Below are positions 33,626-42,707 of a stretch of DNA of 64,000 bases, one piece after another. Source of the stretch: Phycisphaerales bacterium (lineage in GTDB: Bacteria; Planctomycetota; Phycisphaerae; Phycisphaerales; SM1A02). Below the pieces are notes generated by a model, which made no database searches, had not been told where the DNA came from, and saw only the letters and a list, made by a program, of their open reading frames with translations. The stretch lies in assembly GCA_029268515.1 (NCBI GenBank), contig JAQWNP010000016.1, positions 1-64,000 on the forward strand. Direction: 5' to 3'. Position 1 is the first letter of the stretch, and each line of letters starts with the position of its first letter. The translations under genes and the position numbers were made by a program.

Positions 33626-34539
33626 CTTCTAGCCTCCCCACCACGAGAAGAACCAGCGGACCCGCCCTTTTTAAGATTGATCTTTGCGGCGCGGGTCAAG
33701 TCAACTAACTCACTACCATCCACACCCGTCTCACGGCGTGGCGCGCGTGATAAAACCGACTGGACATCCTGACCGCTTGCCACGACATCTCCAGAATTCG
33801 CCGCTTCAACAGCGTCCCAGGGATCATCTTGCATCTCCTTTAAGACGCTTGAGAACTGATCGCCTGATGTATTGGATCGCTTGGCGGAGAATATTCGCTT
33901 CAGCGCGGCCCCCGGCTTTTTTCCACCCCGAACACCATGCCCTGCCTCAACACGAGTCAGCAATGACGCGACTTCATCAGGATCAACTACCTCAGCTAAT
34001 GATTGCATGCCCATGGGCGTCTGATGCACCAAAACGATACGACGCCCGAGTTTCAGGAGCACCATCGATTGTTTTCGCCCTGTCGGGAAACGCCCTAAGA
34101 CCTCAAGTACACCAGACGGCCGTCGACCACCCAACGATCCAACTCCAGATGCAGCGCCCATGCGACGTAAAACGGCACGCAAAAGCAGGATCAGAGCCAG
34201 TACACCACCGAGCGCAAGAAGAACGCGGACCACCTCATTTTGAGTTGGATCGTAAGAGTCAACAGCAGGCGTATCGCCATCAGCACCAGAAGCAATACCA
34301 AGTGCCCTACTTTTCTGAGGATGCCCTAATGGAAGTTGCTCAATTTTGGCCACTGGCAACGCTGTTGCTTGTGCAACCTCAGCCTCGGGCACTGATAGCT
34401 GGACCGGCACCGAAACAGGATTATTGGCTTCTAGAAGTGGAGGCTGCTGAACGCCCAAGGCCAGACCACTTAACGAGCAGATGCCCGCAATTGCGAGCAT
34501 TACAGCGCCCAAATGTCCTCTGACCCGTGCGGTCATCAT
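33622..34539 (-). CDS. fliO: FliO-like flagellar assembly protein
   Basis: A 305-residue protein, longer than typical FliO (about 120-230). An N-terminal signal/membrane segment (residues 10-30) is followed by about 65 periplasm-facing residues, a single membrane helix (VVRVLLALGGVLALILLLRAVLRRM, near 105-130) and the cytoplasmic FliO domain (LEVLGRFPTGRKQSMVLLKLGRRIVLVHQTP). A long Ser/Gly/Lys-rich tail follows. FliO helps assemble the FliP ring. Its position directly before fliP supports the call. Confidence 0.85.
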   Translation of the reverse strand: MMTARVRGHLGAVMLAIAGICSLSGLALGVQQPPLLEANNPVSVPVQLSVPEAEVAQATALPVAKIEQLPLGHPQKSRALGIASGADGDTPAVDSYDPTQNEVVRVLLALGGVLALILLLRAVLRRMGAASGVGSLGGRRPSGVLEVLGRFPTGRKQSMVLLKLGRRIVLVHQTPMGMQSLAEVVDPDEVASLLTRVEAGHGVRGGKKPGAALKRIFSAKRSNTSGDQFSSVLKEMQDDPWDAVEAANSGDVVASGQDVQSVLSRAPRRETGVDGSELVDLTRAAKINLKKGGSAGSSRGGEARR

Positions 34540-34629
34540 GCCGTCCCTGGCTATTTCGGTTCCGAATCCATCCGGAACCAGTACTGACTTCTACGCTGAT
34601 GCCTAAAAAACACCAGTCCATCTCACTTC

Positions 34630-35160
34630 TTACCTGTTGCTATGGCCTTCCTCGACAATCTCGCCAATTCTCACACAAAGCGTCTCATCAACTACTAATA
34701 CTTCACCACGGGCAACCAGCTGTCCATTGACTCGAATATCAACAGGGTCACCAGCTGGCCTTTCTAGCTCTATCACTGAGTCCGCGTTAAGACGAAGCAC
34801 GTCCTGCACGTACATTCGCGTCCGACCAAGTTCGATTCGAACATCAAGCTCAACGTCATCGAGCCGATCAAGTCCAGCACCCGAAGTTCCATTGAACTGA
34901 GACCCGCCATTGAGGGCTGTCTTAGGGTGCGATGAATGTTCGAATTCTGGCATGTCTAACCCCGTCGGCACCGCTGAAGAATTGAGCGGATCCTGTGAGG
35001 TCGATGCCACCTTTTCTGCTGCTTTCGACACCTGCTTTAGCGCATCATCAGCATCCGGAACCGTAGGTGGCATCTCGGCAGACGGAATTGGTGGTGTCTT
35101 GGGTTGCTCGTGCGGCTGATGTGACTGCGGCGTGAAGCCCTGATCTGCTTGGTCGGCCAT
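34630..35160 (-). CDS. fliN: Flagellar motor switch protein FliN
   Basis: A C-ring protein of about 176 residues. The start at 35160 is preferred because GGAG lies about eight bases upstream; a reading to 35268 has no ribosome-binding site. The first 90 residues are Pro/Gln/Ser-rich and disordered. The C-terminal 80 form the SpoA domain (VELDVRIELGRTRMYVQDVL, then DPVDIRVNGQLVARGEVLVVDETLCVRIGEI). FliM and FliG are not in the window. Confidence 0.93.
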   Translation of the reverse strand: MADQADQGFTPQSHQPHEQPKTPPIPSAEMPPTVPDADDALKQVSKAAEKVASTSQDPLNSSAVPTGLDMPEFEHSSHPKTALNGGSQFNGTSGAGLDRLDDVELDVRIELGRTRMYVQDVLRLNADSVIELERPAGDPVDIRVNGQLVARGEVLVVDETLCVRIGEIVEEGHSNR

Positions 35161-35380
35161 CCTTGGCGTCTCCGAAGGGGGAGGTTTCGAGATCTCAGCT
35201 GCCACATGCCATGAGGGCGCGCGGCAACCATACCTGGCACTCCAGTGCCAACCTGCTTCATCGGTCATGAGGGGCAGAAAACTGAATATCTTCGATCTGG
35301 TGACTTAAGTTGAGTGGTTCGAACCAGCTATTGGGATGATACGGAGGCCAGCAAAGGGCTGAGAATCCTCCTCATAAGCC

Positions 35381-35917
35381 TTAGAGCCGGAAGCCAGTAC
35401 CCATCACAATCACACATTTCTCAACAAATGGCTTGCCAGTCTCTGGATCGATCCCGAAGTGCTGGTTGAGTAACACCCGCAGTTTTCGCGTAAGTGTCTC
35501 CAACCGAACCTCTTGAAAGTGACTGGGATCAGCCGCCTTCCAAATCGCTGATATCTCTGACTTAATCTCATTACCGAATTGATCCAGATGGTCAGTGACT
35601 CGGCCCTGGTGCTTCTTTCGCACCTGAACATAAATCTCAGTTTCATAAAGATAGGTCACGCCAACTTTGGCATTTGGAAGGCGAGCACCGAGTACCTGTA
35701 CCTCGACAATACGTTCTTCCGCAAGGTCAAGCATTGCCAAGGGGCTGTCATCTGCCAGAGCCTCGCTGGGACCACCAGTGAGATCAACCACAAACAAGAT
35801 AGCCGCGGCTTCCACCACCAGGATGACCGCCACAATGATAATCATTCGTAAGTTCAAACGCCGGGCTGAATGTTCGGGCCCTGCTGCGTTGGGATCAATA
35901 TTTGACTTCTGGACCAT
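35381..35917 (-). CDS. fliL: FliL-like flagellar basal-body-associated protein
   Basis: A 178-residue single-pass protein: a short cytoplasmic N-terminus, one membrane helix (about residues 25-46), then a periplasmic domain with an ETLTRKLRVLLNQHFG helix near the C-terminus, as in FliL, which supports the stator at the motor. The similarity is modest but the position directly after motB, whose stop abuts this start, fits. It ends in KCVIVMGTGFRL, resembling the family's last beta strand. Confidence 0.82.
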   Translation of the reverse strand: MVQKSNIDPNAAGPEHSARRLNLRMIIIVAVILVVEAAAILFVVDLTGGPSEALADDSPLAMLDLAEERIVEVQVLGARLPNAKVGVTYLYETEIYVQVRKKHQGRVTDHLDQFGNEIKSEISAIWKAADPSHFQEVRLETLTRKLRVLLNQHFGIDPETGKPFVEKCVIVMGTGFRL

Positions 35918-36679
35918 CTAAGATTCCCCTCGTACCAGACTTGGTGATGAAAAGTCTGCGTCTTGATTGAATTCGTGAATCGTCTGCTCAGTGAGAATGA
36001 TCTCGACACGACGGTTTTCCGCCACATCATTGTGGTTTAGTGCACGCGGGTTGACCGGTTCACGCATACCAACGGCCTCCAAGCGAAACACTCGATCCTC
36101 AATACCAAGATCAACCAGCACTGATTTCACATTGCGCGCTCGATGAAAACTGAGATCGTCTAAATCATCCCAAGAACTTCCAGGATCGAGGTACTTTGCC
36201 GCTGCATGCCCACGAACGATTACTTTATTAGAGCGGCCTGCCAACAGAGTGGCTAACTGCTCAAGCTCCGCTCGCCCTTGGGTACTAATTGTGGCCGAGC
36301 CCTCCTTAAAGGTCGTCGGCCCACCAATCGTAAAGACAATACCCTCACGTACACGTGTGACCCGTAAGTGCGGGCCATCGAGGCCTTGGGCGTCATTCTG
36401 ACTCTCAAGCTGCTGGGCATCATTCTCAATGGCAATTTCCTCAAGAACTTCGACCATTGAATTAAGTGGGACATCATCAATTGGCATCACGCCAACGCCC
36501 CCGGAATAACCAAAAGCATCTTTGATCGCTGTAATAACACGTTGATATTCGTGATCCTTCTTGAGCTCAGAAAACATCTGAAGCAAAATAAAGAAGCACA
36601 AGAGCAAGGCCATCATGTCACCAAAGGTGACCACCCATCCAGGTGTCTCACGAGACTTTTTTGCTCTACGAGGCGACAT
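35918..36679 (-). CDS. motB: Flagellar motor protein MotB
   Basis: A 253-residue stator protein with one membrane helix near the N-terminus. It contains the proton/sodium-path aspartate Asp-21 in TFGDMMALLLCFF. The C-terminal half is the OmpA-like peptidoglycan-binding domain (GSATISTQGRAELEQLA, VRGHAA, NRRVEIILTE). It lies three bases downstream of motA. The ion used cannot be told from the sequence. Confidence 0.95.
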   Translation of the reverse strand: MSPRRAKKSRETPGWVVTFGDMMALLLCFFILLQMFSELKKDHEYQRVITAIKDAFGYSGGVGVMPIDDVPLNSMVEVLEEIAIENDAQQLESQNDAQGLDGPHLRVTRVREGIVFTIGGPTTFKEGSATISTQGRAELEQLATLLAGRSNKVIVRGHAAAKYLDPGSSWDDLDDLSFHRARNVKSVLVDLGIEDRVFRLEAVGMREPVNPRALNHNDVAENRRVEIILTEQTIHEFNQDADFSSPSLVRGES

Positions 36680-36682
36680 AGA

Positions 36683-37462
36683 TCAAGCTGCCTCTCGTCG
36701 TTGCTGTTGGGTAATACGACTTGTTGGCGGCAAGAATGTCAATAACTTAGATTCGACATTGCGTGGATTGTCACCAGACTGAATTGACATCACTCCTTGA
36801 ATGATCATTGTCTTAAGCAATGTCTCTTCCGATGTCCGCGCTCCCAATTTGTCGGCCATTGGAAGGAAGACAACATTGGCAATGAGCGCTCCATAGAGCG
36901 TTGTCAACAATGCTGCAGCCATACCTGCGCCAATCGCTTTGGGATCGTCCATACCCGAGAGCATTGCGACAAGGCCAATAAGCGTTCCGATCATGCCGAA
37001 GGCTGGCGCATACCGACCCAGCGACTCAAGCATGCTCTTGCCACTTTCATGTCGCTCAATCAGATTCTCAAGATCAGCTTCCATGACGTGCTCAATGACG
37101 TCAGGATCGGTTCCGTCAACGGCCATCTGAATACCACTGATTAGGAAGGGATCTTCAATTTCAGCTAATGAGCTTTCCAATGCCAAGATGCCATCGCGTC
37201 GAGCAACCTCTGCCAACCCAACGATTGAATCAACCATTTCAGCTGGATCCATTGATTTGTGAAATAGCGCACGGGCACTAATCCTGGGCAGCTTCATGAA
37301 GCGGGCGAGCGGGAACGCTGTAAGCGTTGCAGCTGTACCGCCACCAAGCACAATCATGAGCGACGCGGGATCCACGTAGCTGATAAATGATCCGCCAATA
37401 ACCAGCGCCGCAAGAACGCAAGCTATACCTAATACAAGTCCGACTATCGTTGCAAGATCCAC
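36683..37462 (-). CDS. motA: Flagellar motor protein MotA
   Basis: A stator protein of about 259 residues with four membrane helices. The start is a GTG at 37462, with AGGGGG five bases upstream; a longer frame to 37513 adds a Cys-rich leader that does not look native. Family marks are VLGGGTAATLTAFPL, LESLGRYAPAFGMIGTLIGLVAMLSGMDDP, and IGAGMAAALLTTLYGALIANVVFLPMADKL. It is the first gene of the flagellar cluster; the upstream 110 bases to the lipid kinase may hold its promoter. Confidence 0.95.
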   Translation of the reverse strand: MDLATIVGLVLGIACVLAALVIGGSFISYVDPASLMIVLGGGTAATLTAFPLARFMKLPRISARALFHKSMDPAEMVDSIVGLAEVARRDGILALESSLAEIEDPFLISGIQMAVDGTDPDVIEHVMEADLENLIERHESGKSMLESLGRYAPAFGMIGTLIGLVAMLSGMDDPKAIGAGMAAALLTTLYGALIANVVFLPMADKLGARTSEETLLKTMIIQGVMSIQSGDNPRNVESKLLTFLPPTSRITQQQRREAA

Positions 37463-37572
37463 GGCGACCCCCTGGTGGTTTCCGAAGAGAAAGCTGCACG
37501 CGCAGCCATGCACTCATCGGAGACGCCTGATGGCAACTTGAGATGACCTGTTCGATTCATCAAAATCGCTTG

Positions 37573-38574
37573 CTAAATTGGCAACGTATCAGCCTCTAAT
37601 GGCACAACGACCGATAATGCCCCCGCTTCGACGCTCACATTCAGCTGCCAAGCATGCTGGTTTCCTTGATTCTTTCCAGAGTCTGTTTCAGTCGCTGGAT
37701 CACCATCAAGCTGCACATGTTGCGAGCATGTTGCGCACACCTGTATGCACCGCCCCTTTCCCACACAAACTCGAGAAGACCGGTGTAGACAACCCAACAT
37801 TCCCAGTAAGAGAAACCATAAGACAGACCAGGATCGTTTCACTGGCACAAAGATCACGTCGAGCTGACCATCAATCATTGATGCACTCGGGGCTGGATTG
37901 AGACCCAATGCGTAGCACCGGCTATTGGCCACAATCACAAATCCACGCCTTCCCGTGACCGAGAGCGGAGAGCCCTGCTCATTGGTTTGTCCATTCTCTT
38001 GGCCACCACAATCAGCGATGGATTCCGCCAGCAGGTCCTGCCCATCAATAACAACGCTTAGTCGCGGCGGCTTCCACTTGAAGAACTGCCTCAGCATTGG
38101 CCCCACATAACTCAAATGGGAGATGGGACCCCTGCGTCTTGCTGCCAGATCATGAACCACTTCAGCATCGAAACCCAAGGAAGCCATCAGCAAGAATCGC
38201 TGCCCATTGGCTTTTCCGACATCCATTTTCACTTGCTTAAAACGACTGACTGCTGCAGCAACCCGCTCTGGATTCGCAGACATTCCAAAACCACGTGCAA
38301 ACAGATTCTCGGTACCCTCCGGCACGTGAAAGATAGGCACCCCGGCATCGAGCACCGCATCGAGGACCAGAAGCACTGTTCCATCACCCCCAAAGACCAA
38401 CAAGAGGTCACAATCTGCCAACTTCGGCAGTAACCATATTTTGGCATCTGATGGCTCGGTTTCTACAACGCGAATGCGATGGCTCGTTGCTTCAAGTGCT
38501 TCAGCGATCAGCTTTACATTCTCTCGGGCATGGCCTTTTCCAGAAGTCGGGTTGAAAGTGAGAACGATCTGCAT
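37573..38574 (-). CDS. Diacylglycerol/lipid kinase family protein
   Basis: A protein of about 333 residues of the DAGK catalytic family, which phosphorylates lipid hydroxyls with ATP. The start at 38574 begins MQIVLTFNPTSGKG, the usual family opening; a frame to 38637 adds an Arg-rich leader. The nucleotide motif VFGGDGT is at residues 61-66, with NLFARGFGM and LGFDAEVVHD further on and the LDGDPA motif near the C-terminus. The substrate is unknown. It is divergent from the BamD-like gene by only 69 bases and may share a transcript with the flagellar genes downstream. Confidence 0.88.
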   Translation of the reverse strand: MQIVLTFNPTSGKGHARENVKLIAEALEATSHRIRVVETEPSDAKIWLLPKLADCDLLLVFGGDGTVLLVLDAVLDAGVPIFHVPEGTENLFARGFGMSANPERVAAAVSRFKQVKMDVGKANGQRFLLMASLGFDAEVVHDLAARRRGPISHLSYVGPMLRQFFKWKPPRLSVVIDGQDLLAESIADCGGQENGQTNEQGSPLSVTGRRGFVIVANSRCYALGLNPAPSASMIDGQLDVIFVPVKRSWSVLWFLLLGMLGCLHRSSRVCVGKGRCIQVCATCSQHVQLDGDPATETDSGKNQGNQHAWQLNVSVEAGALSVVVPLEADTLPI

Positions 38575-38643
38575 CAGTCGCTTCAGAAGCCTCCTTGCCC
38601 ACCGTACATTGTGGGGCGGCCCTCTGCACCGTAACATCCACCC

Positions 38644-39948
38644 ATGCCCTTGTCAGGAAGAATACATTCCCGTCCTGATAGCCCATGCCGACGCAGTTTG
38701 CGGATAGCACTGCTGGCGACCTCCATTTTTGTGTTGGCCCCTGCTGCCTTAGGCCAGGACACCTATACCCTCACTGATGAGGACCAATGGAAAGCAACCC
38801 AAACGGCCCAGACTGGAACACCAGCAGGACAACTCGCTGCAGCCCGTAAAGCACTGGCTGCAGGCGAACTACTTCGCGCCATGAACCTGGTCACACGATG
38901 GATTGAGAAATTTCCATACGATCCACTTATTCCTGAGGCGTACATGATCCGCGGCGACACTCTGGTCGCACAGCACAGTTACTACGAGGCCCTCTACGAC
39001 TACGAGTTCGTTGCTCGAAGTCACCCAAGCTCTGCTGCATTCGTGCAGGCGGTCACGCGGGAATATGAAATTGCCAAGCTATTCGCCAATGGCGTCCGCC
39101 GAAAATTTCTTGGACTACGAATCCTGCTGGCCTATGACGAAGCTCAGGAAATTTTCATTCGGGTACAAGAACGCTTACCGGGTAGCCAGATTGCTGAACA
39201 AGCTGGCTTGGCACTAGGCGACTTCTACTACCGTCGTCGTGAGATGCAATTAGCTGCTGATACCTATGCCGTCTTTATTGAGAACTATCCTCACTCAGAC
39301 AATATTCCGCTGGCTCGACGCCGACTCATCTTCGCAAATATCGCTTCCTATAAGGGACCAGAGTTTGATGCTGTAGGCATTTTTGAGGCCCGTGCTCAAC
39401 TTGAACAACTCGATGTTGTTTCACCAGCTCAAGCCCAACGAATTGGTTCAGAAGCATTGGTCTTGCGAATCAATGAATCAGAAGCAGAGAAGATGCTGAC
39501 AACGGCTGAGTGGTACCTGGCTATTGGCGATCCCATTTCTGCTGAGTACACCATTCGTATCATGATCTTCGAGCACCCCAATACAGTGGCTGCGGCTCGT
39601 GCACTTCGCCTCATTCCATCAATCGTGCCCAATCTGCCACCTTCCGTGATTTCACAAATGCCGGATTATTCCATTTATCAAGAAGCCCTGTTAGACGCAC
39701 CAGGTCAAGATCAAATGCTGGCCGAAGAGACCGTCACCGACGAAGCCAAGGCCGCCAATATGGAAGATCTCGATGCCGTCCAGCAGGAACAATCTGAGAA
39801 GGCGGAAAAAGCCCTCAAAGAAAAACAAGCCGAAGATGATTCCATCAACAAGGCATTTGAGGATGCGGAAAACAAAAAGAAACAAGAGGATGAGTCATCA
39901 CCAGCAGGTGTGGGCGATCATCCACCAAATAGTGAGCCAACCCCATGA
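38644..39948 (+). CDS. BamD-like outer-membrane assembly protein (TPR)
   Basis: A 434-residue exported protein. The signal peptide ends near ALG-36 and, unlike classical BamD, has no lipobox cysteine. Residues about 60-240 contain TPR helical repeats (LAAARKALAAGELLRAMNLV, YPHSDNIPLARRRLIFANIA) of the YfiO/BamD kind, which help insert outer-membrane proteins. After about residue 360 the chain becomes a charged Glu/Lys/Gln-rich coil. Its stop overlaps the next gene's start by four bases (ATGA). With LptE it suggests a Gram-negative-type outer membrane. It could also be another TPR scaffold. Confidence 0.78.
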   Translation: MPLSGRIHSRPDSPCRRSLRIALLATSIFVLAPAALGQDTYTLTDEDQWKATQTAQTGTPAGQLAAARKALAAGELLRAMNLVTRWIEKFPYDPLIPEAYMIRGDTLVAQHSYYEALYDYEFVARSHPSSAAFVQAVTREYEIAKLFANGVRRKFLGLRILLAYDEAQEIFIRVQERLPGSQIAEQAGLALGDFYYRRREMQLAADTYAVFIENYPHSDNIPLARRRLIFANIASYKGPEFDAVGIFEARAQLEQLDVVSPAQAQRIGSEALVLRINESEAEKMLTTAEWYLAIGDPISAEYTIRIMIFEHPNTVAAARALRLIPSIVPNLPPSVISQMPDYSIYQEALLDAPGQDQMLAEETVTDEAKAANMEDLDAVQQEQSEKAEKALKEKQAEDDSINKAFEDAENKKKQEDESSPAGVGDHPPNSEPTP

Positions 39949-40502
39949 GGCTCCTACCTAAGCTACATCGTTGGTTGCCAAAAATATTTTTCCTATCCGC
40001 AAGCTGTTTGATAGCGAATGGTTGCGCCCAGGATCCGACTCAGGGCTACAGCATCAATAGCTCGACCTATACCACCAATATCAACACGATCGCTGTGCCG
40101 ATATTCACCAATGACACCTACATGCGGAATATTAGTTTTTGGATTACAGATGCCGTAATCAAGGAAATTGAGGCCCGAACACCATATAAAGTCGCCTCTC
40201 AAGCCACTGCCGATAGCCTTTTAGAAGGCACCGTCGCTGGTGTGGAGCTCAGGACAATCTCTAAATCCCGCGAAACGGGCCTCAATCAAGAAGTTCTGGT
40301 CGTGGTGCAGATTGACTTCTCCTGGCGTGACCTACGGAGTGGCGAGCCTATGATGGAACGAACCGGTTTTTCAGCCGACGCCGTATTTACACCTTCTGGG
40401 ACCACCAACCAAAAGCCTGGGGAGCCATTGGAACTGGGAGAATTCGCAGTCGTACAACAGATAGCAGAAGATATCGTCGATGAAATGCGTAATGACTGGT
40501 AA
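39945..40502 (+). CDS. lptE: LptE-like LPS-assembly lipoprotein
   Basis: A 185-residue lipoprotein (lipobox IANGC, Cys-27). The family mark IAVPIFTNDTYMRN is at about residues 49-62, followed by EIEARTPYKVAS and the ADSLLEGTV segment. LptE plugs the LptD barrel that delivers lipopolysaccharide to the outer membrane. Its start overlaps the BamD-like gene by four bases, so translation is probably coupled. FtsH follows after 65 bases. The call rests on the family motif and context. Confidence 0.85.
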   Translation: MRLLPKLHRWLPKIFFLSASCLIANGCAQDPTQGYSINSSTYTTNINTIAVPIFTNDTYMRNISFWITDAVIKEIEARTPYKVASQATADSLLEGTVAGVELRTISKSRETGLNQEVLVVVQIDFSWRDLRSGEPMMERTGFSADAVFTPSGTTNQKPGEPLELGEFAVVQQIAEDIVDEMRNDW

Positions 40503-40567
40503 GGCACCCGCCTTCTTCTAATCCCTTAAAGAACGACGCCCAGTACTCTAAAACTCAATCAACACCA

Positions 40568-42649
40568 ATGAGCCAACAAGACAAAAACCAAGACCCCCTT
40601 CCTCCCAAGGGCGACGCCAACGATCAAAAGCCTTCTGCCGAAAACGAAGGCGGTCCTAATCGGGGCACCCCGCCAACACCACCGCCTGCCAATCGCATGG
40701 GACGGGGCCTCATGACATGGGTGTTTCTCATTGGTCTCATGATCATTCTGTTTGCATTCTTGTCGAGTGGCGAGAAAGGCAAACAGATTGAAACGTGGAG
40801 CAGCTTCCTTAATACGGTCAGCACGCCCAATAAGATTGTGGACAATCGAGTCGACATTGGCCCCAATCGAATAACCGCACGTATTGCAGAAGGATCAATA
40901 GGCTATAGCGATGGTGAGCTGATCTACTTCAATTACCATCTGGGCGATTCTTCTGATTACATCGAAAAGCTCGAGGAAAAAGGCGTCACCTACGCGAACA
41001 TAGATACGGAAACAAAAATCTGGAAACAGATCTTGTTTTCCTTTGGCCCAATCATCCTAGTGATCCTCCTGATTTGGTTCTTTATTAGCCGCTCAATGCG
41101 AAATGCCGGAGGAGGACCTGGTGGCATGCTGGGCAACTTTGGAAAGTCGAAACACCGACTCTCCAACAAGGACGCTATCGAAGTTACTTTTAATGACGTT
41201 GCAGGAATTGATGAGGCAAAGGAAGAAGTCACTGAGATTGTCGAATTCCTTAAAAACCCCAAGAGGTTCCAGCGACTTGGCGGTCGCATCCCACGGGGCG
41301 TCCTCCTGGTAGGCCCTCCCGGTTGCGGCAAAACGCTCCTCGCACGAGCAATTGCTGGTGAAGCCGACGTGCCCTTCTTCTCCATCTCTGGTTCTGACTT
41401 TGTAGAGATGTTTGTCGGCGTTGGCGCCAGCCGCGTCCGCGACTTATTCAAACAAGCCAAAGACAATTCACCATGCATCATCTTCCTTGATGAGATTGAT
41501 GCAGTCGGACGCCGACGTGGTGGTGGGTTTACGACTGGCGGCCATGACGAACGAGAACAGACACTCAATGCAATTCTTGTTGAAATGGATGGTTTCAACG
41601 CGACAGACCAAATCATCGTGATTGCAGCAACCAACCGCTCAGACGTCCTCGATCCAGCGCTCACACGTCCAGGTCGTTTCGACCGCCAGGTACAGGTGCC
41701 ACTACCCGACCTGTTTGGCCGAAGTCAGATTCTGGAAGTCCACTCTAAAAAGGTCAAGACTGGTCCTGATGTCAACCTAGAGCGACTCGGCCGTGGCACG
41801 CCTATGTTCTCAGGCGCAGACTTGGCAGCGGTCATTAATGAAGCCGCCATCATTGCAACACTGGCACATAAAGATCATGTTGAGATGGAAGACTTAGAAG
41901 AAGCTCGCGATAAGATTCGCTTTGGTCGCGCTCGCAAGAGCCGTCGAATTGAAGAGCTTGAACGAGTCGCCACTGCCTATCACGAAGCTGGCCATACCGT
42001 CGTACAAGCTCTGATGGAACATGCCGATCCAGTCCACAAGGTGACCATTATTCCACGTGGCCAATCACTCGGTGCCACTTTTAGCCTTCCCGAAAAGGAC
42101 CGCTACGGATTCGGCACCCGATATCTCCGAGACACACTTCGTGTCCTCTGCGGTGGACGCATTGCTGAGCAGCGCAAGACTGGCGAGATCTCCTCTGGCG
42201 CATCGATGGACATCCAAATGGCTACACAATACGCCCGTAGCATGGTCATCGAGTGGGGCATGTCTGACAAATTGGGATTCGTTAACTACTCGGGTTCTGA
42301 TACCAGTGAAATGTACATCCCAGAAAAGGACTACTCACCAGAGACAGCGCATATGATCGACAACGAAGTGCGACGAATCATTGATACCGCCTTCTCCGAA
42401 ACTGAAAAGATCGTGGATGAACAATGGGATAAAATCGTGGCTGTCGCTGAGGCGCTCTTAAAGTTTGAAACGCTCTTAGCAGAAGAAGTCGACTCGCTTA
42501 TGCAAGGCCAGCGGCTAGATAAGCCAACCGTTGCCGAACTGCTTGACGCAGAATCAGCAAAGAACAAATCATCAGATTCTGGATCTGCAGAATCACGTAA
42601 AGATCCTGATGATGAACCGGCTGCTGGTACGCTTCCCAGCCCGGCATGA
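40568..42649 (+). CDS. ftsH: ATP-dependent zinc metalloprotease FtsH
   Basis: A 693-residue membrane protease that removes damaged or regulated membrane proteins. A hydrophilic Pro-rich N-terminus of about 48 residues precedes helix 1 (49-66), a short periplasmic loop and helix 2 (152-175). The AAA domain has Walker A GPPGCGKT (Gly-249 to Thr-256; Cys stands where Thr is usual), Walker [10 protein letters not shown] and the second-region-of-homology [11 protein letters not shown]. The zinc site HEAGH is at 472-476. The acidic, Ser-rich tail may be a recognition or stability element. It follows lptE in the same direction. Confidence 0.97.
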   Translation: MSQQDKNQDPLPPKGDANDQKPSAENEGGPNRGTPPTPPPANRMGRGLMTWVFLIGLMIILFAFLSSGEKGKQIETWSSFLNTVSTPNKIVDNRVDIGPNRITARIAEGSIGYSDGELIYFNYHLGDSSDYIEKLEEKGVTYANIDTETKIWKQILFSFGPIILVILLIWFFISRSMRNAGGGPGGMLGNFGKSKHRLSNKDAIEVTFNDVAGIDEAKEEVTEIVEFLKNPKRFQRLGGRIPRGVLLVGPPGCGKTLLARAIAGEADVPFFSISGSDFVEMFVGVGASRVRDLFKQAKDNSPCIIFLDEIDAVGRRRGGGFTTGGHDEREQTLNAILVEMDGFNATDQIIVIAATNRSDVLDPALTRPGRFDRQVQVPLPDLFGRSQILEVHSKKVKTGPDVNLERLGRGTPMFSGADLAAVINEAAIIATLAHKDHVEMEDLEEARDKIRFGRARKSRRIEELERVATAYHEAGHTVVQALMEHADPVHKVTIIPRGQSLGATFSLPEKDRYGFGTRYLRDTLRVLCGGRIAEQRKTGEISSGASMDIQMATQYARSMVIEWGMSDKLGFVNYSGSDTSEMYIPEKDYSPETAHMIDNEVRRIIDTAFSETEKIVDEQWDKIVAVAEALLKFETLLAEEVDSLMQGQRLDKPTVAELLDAESAKNKSSDSGSAESRKDPDDEPAAGTLPSPA

Positions 42650-42707
42650 GGACCATAAATCACTTGGCTCGCCAACGCTGCTTGTGGCGCTTAGTCCACT
42701 AGCTCAA

